Numbered from the stretch's first letter, positions 52,651-62,403 are shown. The stretch: DNA of 64,000 nt from Orientallactaga sibirica (GCA_036365145.1 JAEOAD010002231.1:930001-994000), one strand, 5' to 3'. A program made the numbers and translations. Notes: generated from the letters alone by a model not told the origin.

Positions 52651-53527
52651 AAAGATCCTGGAATATCATTAAGCCATTATCCATCATATGAGACGAATGA
52701 GATGAGAGTAGATCTGATTTGAAGTCCAGATGTTACTATGTTGTTTGAAAAATTTTTAAAGTAAGTCTCAATTGGTCTTCTAATTAACAAAACTCATAAA
52801 ATTACTATCATGTTGAATAAAAAGTTTTTCAGCTGGGAAATTTGAAGCCCTTGGTGTAGCCCCAGTAATCTCTCTCACCTTCCTTAAATCTCTGTACTGG
52901 AATTTTGAGAACCTTTCCATTTGGGGACTTTCTAGCCCCAGAGAACATAGATTTCTTTCACTGCAGCTCATTAGAGATGCTCAGAACATCAACTGGAAGA
53001 CTTGCTGCACAGGCCCTCACCCACCCTTTGATCTTTTCAGGAGCAAATGTGTCATTTGTAGCACAACAGTCCAGTTCTTCAGTGAGACTAAAATAAAGCC
53101 AGCCACTCCAAGATGCTTCAGAGCCGCCTGCCTTGAACTCCAGCTAACTACCAGCCTTTCTCCCAATTGATGCATCTGTTCTGCTTTATCCCCCGGGGCG
53201 TCATTTCCACTTGCTTGGTAAATAATTAGCCTGCTGCCTGTGGCTACAGAAAGGATTATAAATATTTTAAGCACTGCAAGTGATTGAAACCACCTCTATT
53301 TGATTTTTGTCTCTGCCTGTGATGCTTCAAGTGAAAACTTAGCTTCAAGTAGAAGCATCACTGGGAAGCTGCACAGTAGCAGGAGACCAATGTTCAGGCT
53401 GTCCTGATCAGTGGACGCTCAGAAGTGGTTATGAACAAGCCAGTCACTTAAACCCGTGCAATTTAAGCTCACACCTTCTCATAAGCAAGAACTAGGAGAC
53501 TCTATTTCCCAAGAACATTTTGTTTTT
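52651..53527. other. Single-copy DNA
   Basis: Nothing recognised. Confidence 0.5.
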
Positions 53528-53905
53528 GGTGTGTGTCTGTGTGGGTAGTATGTGTCACGGTGTGTGTGTGTGTGCATATGTGGTGTGTGCACATGTATGT
53601 GCAACTGGGCACACCTCCTGTGTATGTGTGTAAAGGGCACAAGAAGATGTCAAGTGTCCTCCTCTATCACTCTTGTGCCTTATTTCCCTGAGACAGAGTC
53701 TCTTGTTGAATCTGGAGCTGCCTGTATTTTGGTTAAGAATGACTGCAAGCCCCAGCAACCCTTCTGTCTCCCCCCACCTCACTGCTGAGGTTACAGGTGA
53801 GTGTGGACACCCTGGTTTCTGACTTGCATGCTGGGGGTTGCATTCAGGTCTTATGTTTGTGTAGTAAGCACTCTGACTCACTGAACCATCTTCCACCCCC
53901 CACCA
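53528..53905 (-). mobile_element. B3-like SINE
   Basis: GT-rich start, agggcacaagaagatgtcaa, ctgaggttacaggtgagtgt, then actcactgaaccatcttcca. Confidence 0.75.
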
Positions 53906-53948
53906 GAACACTTTCGTGATTTTAGGCACATTTTAAAAACAGGCTTTA

Positions 53949-54213
53949 GGGCTGGAGAGATGGCTTAGCGCTTAAGGCGCCTGCCTCCTAAGCCTAAGCA
54001 CGCTGGTTCCAATGTCCAGCAGTTCAAATCTCCAGGTCCCATATTTAGCCAGATGCAAAGTGAGGCAAGAGCACAATGCCACACTTGACCACAAGGGGGC
54101 ACACACATCTAGATTTTGTTTGCAGAGGCTGAGAGGCTGCTGGCGCGCCCATCTCTATCTGTCTTCTCTCTCTCTCTCTCTCTCTCTGTGTCTCTCTCTC
54201 TAAAAAAAAAAAC
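53949..54213 (+). mobile_element. B2-like SINE, CTCF-motif subfamily (copy C)
   Basis: gggctggagagatggcttag head, cgcctgcctcctaagcctaa, and the duplicated B-box segment (ggttccaatgtccagc then agttcaaatctccag). Target-site duplication caggcttta at 53940-53948 and 54214-54222. Confidence 0.93.
54089..54102 (+). promoter_or_regulatory. CTCF-like motif in SINE (copy C)
   Basis: ccacaagggggcac matches the CTCF core pattern at 13 of 14 positions. Occupancy is not known. Confidence 0.55.
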
Positions 54214-54714
54214 CAGGCTTTATTTTTCAGCAGTTTTAAGATTATAATAAAATAGAACAGAAGGTACAGACTCCTTTTATTTCCAAACACACCCATGTGT
54301 GAAGCCTCCCAACAACAAAATGGTCTATTTGCTAGCGTCAGTGACCCACATGGGCACCTCATCACCCGGATGCCATAGTTTACAGTTCACTCTTGTGTTG
54401 GGCATTCCAGGTTTTGACAAATTTATAATGCAATGTGTCCATCATTGCTGAGGTCATGCAGAATAGTTCTAACTGCCCTGTGATCTGCCTGTTCATTTCT
54501 CCCTCTCCCGAACCCTTCACAGTCACTGGTCTTCCTACTATCCTCAGAGTTTGAACTTTTCCAGGGTGTGTCAGACTTGGCATTTGTAGGGTGGAGATAG
54601 AGCATTTGCCTAACCTACACAAGGCCCCAGAACCACAAAGAATTGGAATCCTTAGGAACAATTTTTGGTTATTCCTGTCATAGGAACATAAAACAAGAAC
54701 AGAAAAGTTTCTAT

Positions 54715-54995
54715 TCCTGGCGCTGGGAAGATAGCTCAGTGGAGAAAGTGCTTGCCTTACACTCATGAAAACCTGACTTCAATCCCAGGACGATGTAAAA
54801 ATGCCGAATGTGGCAGCATGCACCTGTAATCCCACAGGTGGAGATAGGTAGATCTCTGGAGCTCACTGGCCAGCCAGCCTAGCCTCACTGGTGAGCTCCA
54901 GGCCAATGAGAGACCTGTCTCAGAAAGAGTAGGCCCTTATACCTGAACATGACATATCATGTTGTCTTCTGGCCTCCACACATATGTGCCTGTGC
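54715..54995 (+). mobile_element. B3-like SINE in copy 1
   Basis: ggcgctgggaagatagctca head, gagaaagtgcttgccttaca, gtgagctccaggccaatgag, CA-rich end. Confidence 0.75.
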
Positions 54996-55059
54996 ACCTA
55001 CATACATATACAAACACAATACACACACGCACCACATATACAGTTCCTATTCCTGTAAT

Positions 55060-55280
55060 TGGTTGAGATTTTTTTGGCTATGTTATGGTTGAGCCTAGGG
55101 CTTCCCCACACTCTTATGTATGCGCTCTAGCTCTGAGTTACAGCCCCAGGTCTTCTTGAGACAGAATCTTGCTAAGTTGCCCCTCATTTTGTAGTCCAGG
55201 CAGGTCTTGAACTTGCGATTGTTTTGCCTCACTCTCACAGCGGCTGAGATTACAAGCTTGTATGACACAGTCTGGCATAG
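55060..55280 (-). mobile_element. B4-like SINE in copy 1
   Basis: The ID-like part (gtatgcgctctagctctgag) is followed by a B1-like part (cttgagacagaatcttgcta, gtagtccaggcaggtcttga). This is the B4 layout on the minus strand. Confidence 0.65.
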
Positions 55281-55507
55281 TTTCAGTCTTTAGAGTGAGG
55301 TTTTTGTGATTGTCATGAAAACCCAATGTCCTGCCTGGGTAGTGTCTGGTGTCTGGCCAGATGAACACAGCAGTGGACTGCTGTTCTGTACAAGGACTGG
55401 GAGTTTGTGTGGAGGATCCTTCCAGAGCTGGGCAGAGTATTTGTTCTTAGCTCCTTCAATGTGACTTTGATGAAAATAGCGTTACAACAAGAAACTTAGT
55501 ACAGTAA

Positions 55508-55664
55508 CCAGGCATGGTAGCACACACCTTTAATCCTAGCACTTGGGAGGCAGATGTGGAAGGATCACAGTGAGTTCGAGGCCAACCTGGGACTACAGAG
55601 TGAGTTTTTAGGTCAGCCTGGGCTAGAGTGAGAGCCTACTTTGAAAAAAAAAAAGGAAAGGAAA
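55508..55664 (+). mobile_element. B1 SINE in copy 1
   Basis: accaggcatggtagcacaca head to an A/G-rich tail. Confidence 0.88.
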
Positions 55665-56180
55665 GGAAAAAGAAACTCACTACAATGGCATACAAGGTAA
55701 ATATCATCCATGCTTTCATCATTTGGAGATAACCATTGTTAAACGTTTCCAAACACACCCCCGTGTGAAGCCTCCCAACAACAAAATGGTCTATTTGCTA
55801 GCGTCAGTGACCCACATGGGCACCTCATCACCCGGATGCCATAGTTTACAGTTCACTCTTGTGTTGGGCATTCCAGGTTTTGACAAATTTATAATGCAAT
55901 GTGTCCATCATTGCTGAGGCCACGCAGAATAATTCTAACTGCCCTGTGATCTGCCTGTTCATTTCTCCCTCTCCCGAACCCTTCACAGTCACTGGTCTTC
56001 CTACTATCCTCAGAGTTTGAACTTTTCCAGGGTGTGTCAGACTTGGCATTTGTAGGGTGGAGATAGAGCATTTGCCTAACCTACACAAGGCCCCAGAACC
56101 ACAAAGAATTGGAATCCTTAGGAACAATTTTTGGTTATTCCTGTCATAGGAACATAAAACAAGAACAGAAAAGTTTCTAT

Positions 56181-56465
56181 TCCTGGCGCTGGGAAGATAG
56201 CTCAGTGGAGAAAGTGCTTGCCTTACACTCATGAAAACCTGACTTCAATCCCCAGGACGCATGTAAAAATGCCGAATGTGGCAGCATGCACCTGTAATCC
56301 CACAGGTGGAGATAGGTAGATCTCTGGAGCTCACTGGCCAGCCAGCCTAGCCTCACTGGTGAGCTCCAGGCCAATGAGAGACCTGTCTCAGAAAGAGTAG
56401 GCCCTTATACCTGAACATGACATATCATGTTGTCTTCTGGCCTCCACACATATGTGCCTGTGCAC
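56181..56465 (+). mobile_element. B3-like SINE in copy 2
   Basis: Same element as in copy 1, with an extra c in ccccaggacgcatg. Confidence 0.75.
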
Positions 56466-56525
56466 CTACATACATATACAAACACAATACACACACGCAC
56501 CACATATACAGTTCCTATTCCTGTA

Positions 56526-56750
56526 ATTGGTTGAGATTTTTTTTTGGCTATGTTGCGGGTTGAGCCTAGGGCTTCCCACACTCTTATGTATGCGCTCTAG
56601 CTCTGAGTTACAGCCCCAGGTCTTCTTGAGACAGAATCTTGCTAAGTTGCCCCTCATTTTGTAGTCCAGGCAGGTCTTGAACTTGCGATTGTTTTGCCTC
56701 ACTCTCACAGCGGCTGAGATTACAAGCTTGTATGACACAGTCTGGCATAG
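56526..56750 (-). mobile_element. B4-like SINE in copy 2
   Basis: Same element as in copy 1, with nine T instead of seven at its left edge. Confidence 0.65.
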
Positions 56751-56977
56751 TTTCAGTCTTTAGAGTGAGGTTTTTGTGATTGTCATGAAAACCCAATGTC
56801 CTGCCTGGGTAGTGTCTGGTGTCTGGCCAGATGAACACAGCAGTGGACTGCTGTTCTGTACAAGGACTGGGAGTTTGTGTGGAGGATCCTTCCAGAGCTG
56901 GGCAGAGTATTTGTTCTTAGCTCCTTCAATGTGACTTTGATGAAAATAGCGTTACAACAAGAAACTTAGTACAGTAA

Positions 56978-57134
56978 CCAGGCATGGTAGCACACACCTT
57001 TAATCCTAGCACTTGGGAGGCAGATGTGGAAGGATCACAGTGAGTTCGAGGCCAACCTGGGACTACAGAGTGAGTTTTTAGGTCAGCCTGGGCTAGAGTG
57101 AGAGCCTACTTTGAAAAAAAAAAAGGAAAGGAAA
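56978..57134 (+). mobile_element. B1 SINE in copy 2
   Basis: Identical to the copy-1 B1 as far as I can see. Confidence 0.88.
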
Positions 57135-57224
57135 GGAAAAAGAAACTCACTACAATGGCATACAAGGTAAATATCATCCATGCTTTCATCATTTGGAGAT
57201 AACCATTGTTAAACGTTGAATGGA

Positions 57225-57433
57225 AGAGGCTGGAGTGATGGCTTGGGGGTTAAGGTGCTTGCCTGCGAAGCCTAAGGACCCAGGTTTGATTCCCCAGTAC
57301 CCATGTAAGCCAGATAAGGTGGCACATGCATCTGGAGTTCGTTTGCAGTGGCTGGAGGCCCTGGAGTGCAAATTTGTCTTCTCTATCTGCCTCTCTCACT
57401 CTCTCTCAAATACATAAAAATATTTTTAAAAAA
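57225..57433 (+). mobile_element. B2-like SINE with target-site duplication
   Basis: aggctggagtgatggcttgg head, then tttttaaaaaa end. Target-site duplication gttgaatgga at 57215-57224 and 57434-57443, overlapping the right breakpoint of the duplication. Confidence 0.92.
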
Positions 57434-57443
57434 GTTGAATGGA

Positions 57444-57714
57444 CATCCTTCAGCCACTCAAGGGAGGACATACTACTTGCAACAATGCAGATTTTATTGG
57501 AAAGTGTATCACAGTTTTCCATAGCGATTCATTAATGCCTCATCTCTTAAAATATATACAAAATGGATCATTTCACTAATCCTACATGTATGGCTAACTT
57601 TGATTCCCTTCAATTATTTTCTGTGAAACACCAGAATAAAGATTTTTATGCCTGTTTACACATTTGCCCAATTAGCTCCTCAGGCTAGGTTGCTACAGGT
57701 TTAAAATTTAGGTT
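57444..57714. other. Single-copy or ancient repeat DNA
   Basis: The 57545-57680 part vaguely resembles the antisense 3' end of ancient L1, not assignable by eye. Confidence 0.4.
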
Positions 57715-57727
57715 AAAAGGTAAGCAT

Positions 57728-58014
57728 GTGGGCTGAAGAGATGGCTTAGTGGTTAAGGCGCCTGCCTTCTAAGCCTAAGAACACTGGTTCCAATCTCCAG
57801 CGGTCCCAATCTCCAGGTCCCACGTTCAGCCAGATGCAGTGACGCAAGAGCGCAATGCTGCACTTGACCACAAGGGGGCGCACACATCTGGATTTCATTC
57901 GCAGCAGCTGAGACACTGCTGGCGCGCCCATCTCTGTCTTCCTCTCTCTCTCTCTCTCTCTCTCTGTGTGTCTCTCTCCCAAAAAAATAATAAAAAAATT
58001 AAAAAAGTTTTAAA
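57728..58014 (+). mobile_element. B2-like SINE, CTCF-motif subfamily (copy D)
   Basis: gggctgaagagatggcttag head, duplicated B-box segment (ggttccaatctccagc then ggtcccaatctccag). Target-site duplication aaaaggtaagcat at 57715-57727 and 58015-58027. Confidence 0.93.
57868..57883 (+). promoter_or_regulatory. CTCF-like motif in SINE (copy D)
   Basis: ccacaagggggcgcac matches the CTCF core pattern at 13 of 14 positions, with the CpG intact. Occupancy is not known. Confidence 0.6.
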
Positions 58015-58085
58015 AAAAGGTAAGCATCTTTAAAATTTTGGTATAGAATGCCAATTTACACCCATCAAAAGCATATGAAAGAGGG

Positions 58086-58290
58086 TTGTAGGTATGGCTT
58101 GGCCTTTAAAGGCGTTTGCTTTCAAAACTTGATGGCTTGGGTTTGATTCCCCAGTACCCACGTAAAGCCACATGCACAGAGTGACACATGTGTCTGGAGC
58201 TCTGCAGGATGCCCTGACACATGCATGTGTCCACACACTCACACATATAAACACATAAATGCATGCATGTGTGCACACACACACACCAAA
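58086..58290 (+). mobile_element. B2/B3-like SINE, diverged
   Basis: ggttgtaggtatggcttggc head, gattccccagtacccacgta, and a CA-rich end that is more B3-like. Confidence 0.65.
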
Positions 58291-58327
58291 TTTAAAAGTA
58301 GAGAAAATTTAAAAAGTACTAAAAATT

Positions 58328-58532
58328 GGGCTGGAGAGATGGCTTAGTGGTTAAGGCCCTTGCCTGCAAAGCCAAAGAACCCAGGTTTGATTCCCCAGGA
58401 CCCACGTAAGCCAGCTGCACAAGGGGCACATGTATCTGGAGTTTGTTTGCAGTGGCTGGAGGCCCTGTCATGCCCATTTTATCTCCCTCTCTCTATCTTT
58501 TTCTCTCACTCTCTCAAATAAATAAAATAAAT
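58328..58532 (+). mobile_element. B2-like SINE
   Basis: gggctggagagatggcttag head, gtaagccagctgcacaaggg, (aaat)n tail running into the next element. Confidence 0.92.
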
Positions 58533-58567
<35 letters not shown>

Positions 58568-58750
58568 TTTGCAAGCAGAGAGAGAGAGAGAGAGAGAGAA
58601 CGGGCACGCCAGGGCCTCCAGCCACTGCAAACAAACTCCAGATGCATACACCACCTTGTGCATCTGGCTTACAGGGGTCTTGGAGAATCGAACCGGGATC
58701 CTTTGGCTTCACAGGCAAACGCCTTAACCACTAAGCCATTTCTCCAGCCC
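58533..58750 (-). mobile_element. B2-like SINE, inverted next to the previous copy
   Basis: (ttta)n tail, ggcctccagccactgcaaac, ending gccatttctccagccc. Together with 58328-58532 it forms a tail-to-tail inverted pair. Confidence 0.92.
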
Positions 58751-59235
58751 AAATAAAATAAATTTTAAGAAGTTAAAAAATCAATAAATTTGTTTGGTAA
58801 AAATTATTTTTAGGGTTATTTTTTAAAGCAAAATATTGTGACATTTGATTTAATTTGGTGCTGTTTACATAGTATATTTGGATGGCGAAACTTCAGCGAG
58901 CTGCATATTAATATGTGCACCAACCATTATGTATTGGCTTTTGGAAGAGACTTTCTGTGTATCAGGGAAACTAGGCCGAACTGTAACAGAGATGCCCAAG
59001 AAGTCACTAGCAGGAGTGGGCAGGTCTGATGAAGTCAGAAGGTGGGTGGTTCTCAGTCCCTTGGCCTAGCTCCCCTCAGGGATGCAAGCCGCTAGCCGCA
59101 GCTCCAGCCATTACCTGCAAACGTCACAAGGTTAAACGGGGGAGAAAGACTTCTGCTTCCTTTTTCTTCCCTTTCTAGAACGTCTCTCCTTTCCCAAAGG
59201 TTTCTCTAACTTCTGGGTGTCCAAATTCCATCATT
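58751..59235. other. Single-copy DNA
   Basis: No repeat. It includes an AT palindrome-like block (gcatattaatatgtgc, 58902-58917). No coding signature. Confidence 0.45.
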
Positions 59236-59385
59236 TGAAGCTGGGAGTGTGTGGTCACCGTGTTTTAATCACAGCACTCAGGAGGCTGAGGTAGGAGAAT
59301 TATTATGAGTTTAAGGCTAGCCTGAGGTACAGCATGAGTTCTAGGTTAGCCTGGGCTAGAAAGGGACCACCACACAAAAACAAAA
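59236..59385 (+). mobile_element. B1-like SINE, old
   Basis: gaagctgggagtgtgtggtc head and gagttctaggttagcctggg. Diverged. Confidence 0.65.
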
Positions 59386-59720
59386 ACAAGCCAATAATAA
59401 TAATAAAAAAAACATTGCAAGTACCATCACATGCCCATATCTGTTATTCAGTGGCGAGAGGAACCAGCTCACGAATCCCCTTTAATGCTGGGAGCTGAGG
59501 CTCAGCTTCCTTGCAGTTCACAGCTGGGTGGAGGTGCTCTGCAGTGGTTGCTGGAATTGACACTCAAGAGAGCAAAGAGAGATCACAGGGAAGGAGCAGG
59601 TAGGACAGAATAAGGACTCACCTAGACTGCTTTAAGCACCGATGTGAGGGGAGACATCATAGACTGAGGGACTGTTACATAGAGTACACGAGAGATGGTT
59701 TAATCCAATACCTATTGAGC
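59386..59720. other. Single-copy DNA
   Basis: Nothing recognised. Confidence 0.5.
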
Positions 59721-59721
59721 A

Positions 59722-59830
59722 GCTTGGCATAGTGGCACATGCCTACAATCCCAGCATTAGGAAGGCTGAGGCAGGAGGATCACTAGTTCCAAGCAGTCTG
59801 GAAGACCCTGTTTCAACAATTTGTTGGGTC
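59722..59830 (+). mobile_element. B1-like SINE, old partial
   Basis: agcttggcatagtggcacat and gctgaggcaggaggatcact, then truncated. Confidence 0.6.
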
Positions 59831-59944
59831 CTGCTGTGTGTGTGGATACAATGTGACAAAAGCCGACTTTGTGGACATTGCAATCCCATATCCTGACTCA
59901 GTGAGATGTTGACTCCCTCACATCAACATAAAATAGTGCCCACA

Positions 59945-60210
59945 GAGCTGGAGAGATAGCTTAGAGGTTAAGGCGCCTGCCTCCTAAGCCTAAGAACGCT
60001 GGTTCCAATCTCCAGCGGTTCCAATCTCCAGGTCCCACGTTTAGCCAGATGCAAAGTGACGCAAGGGCGCAATGCTGGACTTGACCACAAGGGGGGCGCA
60101 CGCATCTGGATTTCGTTCACAGCAGCTGAGAGGCTGCTGGCAGGCCCATTTCTATCTGTCTTCCTTTCCTGCTCTCTCTCTGTCTCTCTCCAAAAAATAA
60201 AAATAAAAAT
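59945..60210 (+). mobile_element. B2-like SINE, CTCF-motif subfamily (copy E)
   Basis: gagctggagagatagcttag head, cgcctgcctcctaagcctaa, perfect duplicated B-box segment (ggttccaatctccag twice). Target-site duplication aaatagtg at 59931-59938 and 60211-60218. Confidence 0.92.
60085..60101 (+). promoter_or_regulatory. CTCF-like motif in SINE (copy E), one extra G
   Basis: ccacaaggggggcgcac has six G where the other copies have five, which shifts the spacing and probably weakens the site. Confidence 0.45.
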
Positions 60211-60311
60211 AAATAGTGTCAACAAAGGCTGATAAGGACTGAGAGAGTACTGCTCAGTGTGTCTCTTTAACCACTTTGATATATGAGCTTGTTCAGTGCT
60301 TACAATAATTT

Positions 60312-60466
60312 TTTTGTTTGTTTTTTTTTGGAGGTAGAGAATCACTATAGCTCAGGATGACCTGGTATTCACTCTGTATTCTCAGGGTGGCCTTGAACTC
60401 ATGGCGATCCTCCTACCTCTGCCTCCTGAGTGCTGGGATTAAAGGCGTGCACCACCATGCCTGGCT
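60312..60466 (-). mobile_element. B1 SINE in a stack
   Basis: tttggaggtagagaatcact to accaccatgcctggc. Flanked by acaataattttt and ctaataattttt. Confidence 0.9.
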
Positions 60467-60474
60467 AATAATTT

Positions 60475-60683
60475 TTATTTATTTATTTATTTGAGAGCGA
60501 CAGACAGGGGAAGAGGCAGATAGAAAATGGGTGTTCCAGGGCCTCCAGCCATTGCAAACAAACTCCAGATGCATGTACCCCCTCATGCATCTGGCTTACA
60601 TGGGTCCTGGGGAATCGAGGCTTGAACTGGGGTCGTTAGGCTTCATAGGCGAGCGCTCAACCGCTAAGCCATCTCTCCAGCCC
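60475..60683 (-). mobile_element. B2-like SINE in a stack
   Basis: tttatttatttgagagcgac tail side, ggcctccagccattgcaaac, ending gccatctctccagccc, then ctaacaattttt: the same target reused. Confidence 0.9.
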
Positions 60684-60724
60684 GGCTAACAATTTTTAAT
60701 TACACACTTATCATTCCCGAATTC

Positions 60725-60869
60725 TCTTTTTTTGGCGTGTGTGCGGTGTGTGCACATGTGACCAATGAACATGCAAGTGGGGTCAGAGGAGGTTGTCTCG
60801 TGTCCATCTCCTTCACTTCCACCTTACTTCCCTGAGGCAGTCTCTCACTATACCTAGCTCCCTATTTTT
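60725..60869 (-). mobile_element. B3-like SINE, part 1 of 3
   Basis: GT-rich start (gcgtgtgtgcggtgtgtgca), caagtggggtcagaggaggt. Interrupted by two B2 copies. Confidence 0.75.
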
Positions 60870-61071
60870 TAAAAAAAATTTTACTTATTTATTGAGAGAA
60901 AGAGAGAGAAAGAGGAAGAGCATGGGCACACCAGGGCATCTAGCCACTGCAAATGAACTCTAGATTCATGTGCCACCATGTGCATCTGGCTTACATGAGT
61001 TCTGGGGAGCTGAACCTGGGTCCTCAGGCTTCACAGACAAGTGTCTTAACCACTAAGCCATATCTCCAGCC
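60870..61071 (-). mobile_element. B2-like SINE nested in B3
   Basis: ttacttatttattgagagaa tail side, gcatctagccactgcaaatg, ending gccatatctccagcc. First of two adjacent nested copies. Confidence 0.9.
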
Positions 61072-61281
61072 ATATATGTATATATATATTTGAGAGATAA
61101 AGAAAGAGAGAGAGAGAGAAAGAGAGAGAGAATGGGTGTGTCAGGGTCTCTAGCCAATGCAAGCGAACTGCAGACGCATGCATCCCCTTTAGCATCTGGC
61201 TTACCAGGGGCCTGGAGAGTCAAACCAGGATCCGTTGGCTTGGCAGACAAACACCCTAACTGCTAAGCCATTTCTCCAGGC
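61072..61281 (-). mobile_element. B2-like SINE nested in B3
   Basis: atatgtatatatatatttga tail side, ctctagccaatgcaagcgaa, ending gccatttctccaggc. Outer flanks ctccctattttt and ctccctgtattttt. Confidence 0.9.
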
Positions 61282-61283
61282 CC

Positions 61284-61388
61284 CCTCCCTGTATTTTTGA
61301 TTAGGCTGGCTGACCAAAGAGCCCCAGTGACCTTCCAGTGTCTACCCTCCTCAATGCTGGGGTCACTGGCATGCACAACCATACCCAT
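61284..61388 (-). mobile_element. B3-like SINE, part 2 of 3
   Basis: gctgaccaaagagccccagt and tcctcaatgctggggtcact continue the B3 after the nested B2 pair. Confidence 0.75.
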
Positions 61389-61556
61389 GGTTTTGTGTTT
61401 TGTTTTGTTTTGCTTTGTTTTTGAGGTAGGATCTTGCTCTAGCCACGGCTGACCTGGAATTCACTATGTAGTCTCACAGTGTCCTTGCACTCACAGCGAT
61501 CCTTCAACCTCTGCCTCCCAAGTGCCTGGATTAAAGGCGTGCGCCACCACGCCCGA
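61389..61556 (-). mobile_element. B1 SINE nested in B3
   Basis: ttttgaggtaggatcttgct to gcgccaccacgcccg. The accat(a/g)cc flanks suggest the target-site duplication. Confidence 0.9.
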
Positions 61557-61652
61557 CCATGCCTAACTTTTTATATGGGTGCTGGAATCAAACTCAGTTC
61601 CTTGTGCTTGTGCAGTAAGTACTCAGACCCACTGAGCCATCTTTCCAACTTC
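61557..61652 (-). mobile_element. B3-like SINE, part 3 of 3
   Basis: gctggaatcaaactcagttc and ctgagccatctttccaac complete the B3 head. Confidence 0.75.
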
Positions 61653-61659
61653 TCATTTC

Positions 61660-61735
61660 TATCTTCAAGATAAGGAGACTGAAACACAGAGTGGTGAACT
61701 AATATGCTCTAGATCAAAGGCTGCCATCAGTAGGG
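61660..61735 (-). mobile_element. MIR-like relic
   Basis: ttcaagataaggagactgaa and acacagagtggtgaactaat match the MIR core on the minus strand. Confidence 0.55.
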
Positions 61736-61932
61736 GAAATTGGAATGGAGTTCGTGCTCCTAATTGTTTTGCCCTATTGCACATAAACCCCACGTATTGG
61801 CAGCTAGGATGTTATTCCTCTGAACCATGGTTTGGAGTGGTAGTAGTGGGAATAAAAAAGAAGTAAGTAGCTATGATTCCACCTGACAGTTCCCAAGAGA
61901 TCCCTGTTTTTTTAAAATGACTTTATGTTTTT

Positions 61933-62032
61933 ATTTTCATTTATTTATTTGAAAGAGAGAGGGGGGTAGATAGAGAGAAAGGATGGGCATGCCAGGGCCT
62001 CCAGCCACTGCAAACATACCCCAGACATATAT
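61933..62032 (-). mobile_element. B2-like SINE, head missing
   Basis: ttatttatttgaaagagaga tail side and ggcctccagccactgcaaac; it stops near ccagacatatatgctg. Confidence 0.82.
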
Positions 62033-62066
62033 GCTGAGATCTCTGTTTTAAATAAAAAGATTCTTG

Positions 62067-62250
62067 GGGCTGGAGAGGTGGCTTAGCAGTTAAGGTGCTT
62101 ACCTGTGAAGCCTCAGGATCCAGGCTTGATTCCCCAGTACCCACATAAACCAGATGCATATGGTGGTCCATGTGTCTGGAGTTCATTTGCAGTGGCTAGA
62201 GGCCCTGGCTTGTCCATTCCCTCTCAAATAAATAAAAATAAAATATTAAA
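62067..62250 (+). mobile_element. B2-like SINE
   Basis: gggctggagaggtggcttag head, acataaaccagatgcatatg, short (aaat)n tail, followed directly by a B1. Confidence 0.9.
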
Positions 62251-62403
62251 AAGCTGGGCATGGTGGCACATGCCTTTAATCCTGGCACTCAGAAGGAAAA
62301 GGAAGAAGGATTGCCAGTGAGTCTAAGGCCACCCTGAGACTACATAGTGAATTCCAGAGCAGCCTGGGCTAGAGTGAAACCCTACCTGGAAAAAGAGAGA
62401 GAG
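62251..62403 (+). mobile_element. B1 SINE
   Basis: agctgggcatggtggcacat head to an A/GA-rich tail. Confidence 0.9.

Larger units (their letters stand above)
54282..55747 (+). repeat. Tandem duplication, copy 1 (1,466 bp)
   Basis: Nearly identical to 55748-57217. By eye I count about seven substitutions and five small indels. It contains a B3-like SINE, a B4-like SINE and a B1. The junction shows only about two or three bases of microhomology (tt). Confidence 0.95.
55748..57217 (+). repeat. Tandem duplication, copy 2 (1,470 bp)
   Basis: Head-to-tail with copy 1. It retains cg at several places where copy 1 has tg or ca (for example ccccgtgt versus cccatgtgt; cacgcag versus catgcag). Confidence 0.95.

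Noticed and set aside
54380..56232. Two near-identical 128-codon minus-strand frames (54380-54766 and 55846-56232), possible duplicated gene
   Set aside because: They are identical because the whole 1.47-kb block is duplicated. The frame overlaps a B3 SINE and has no recognisable domain.
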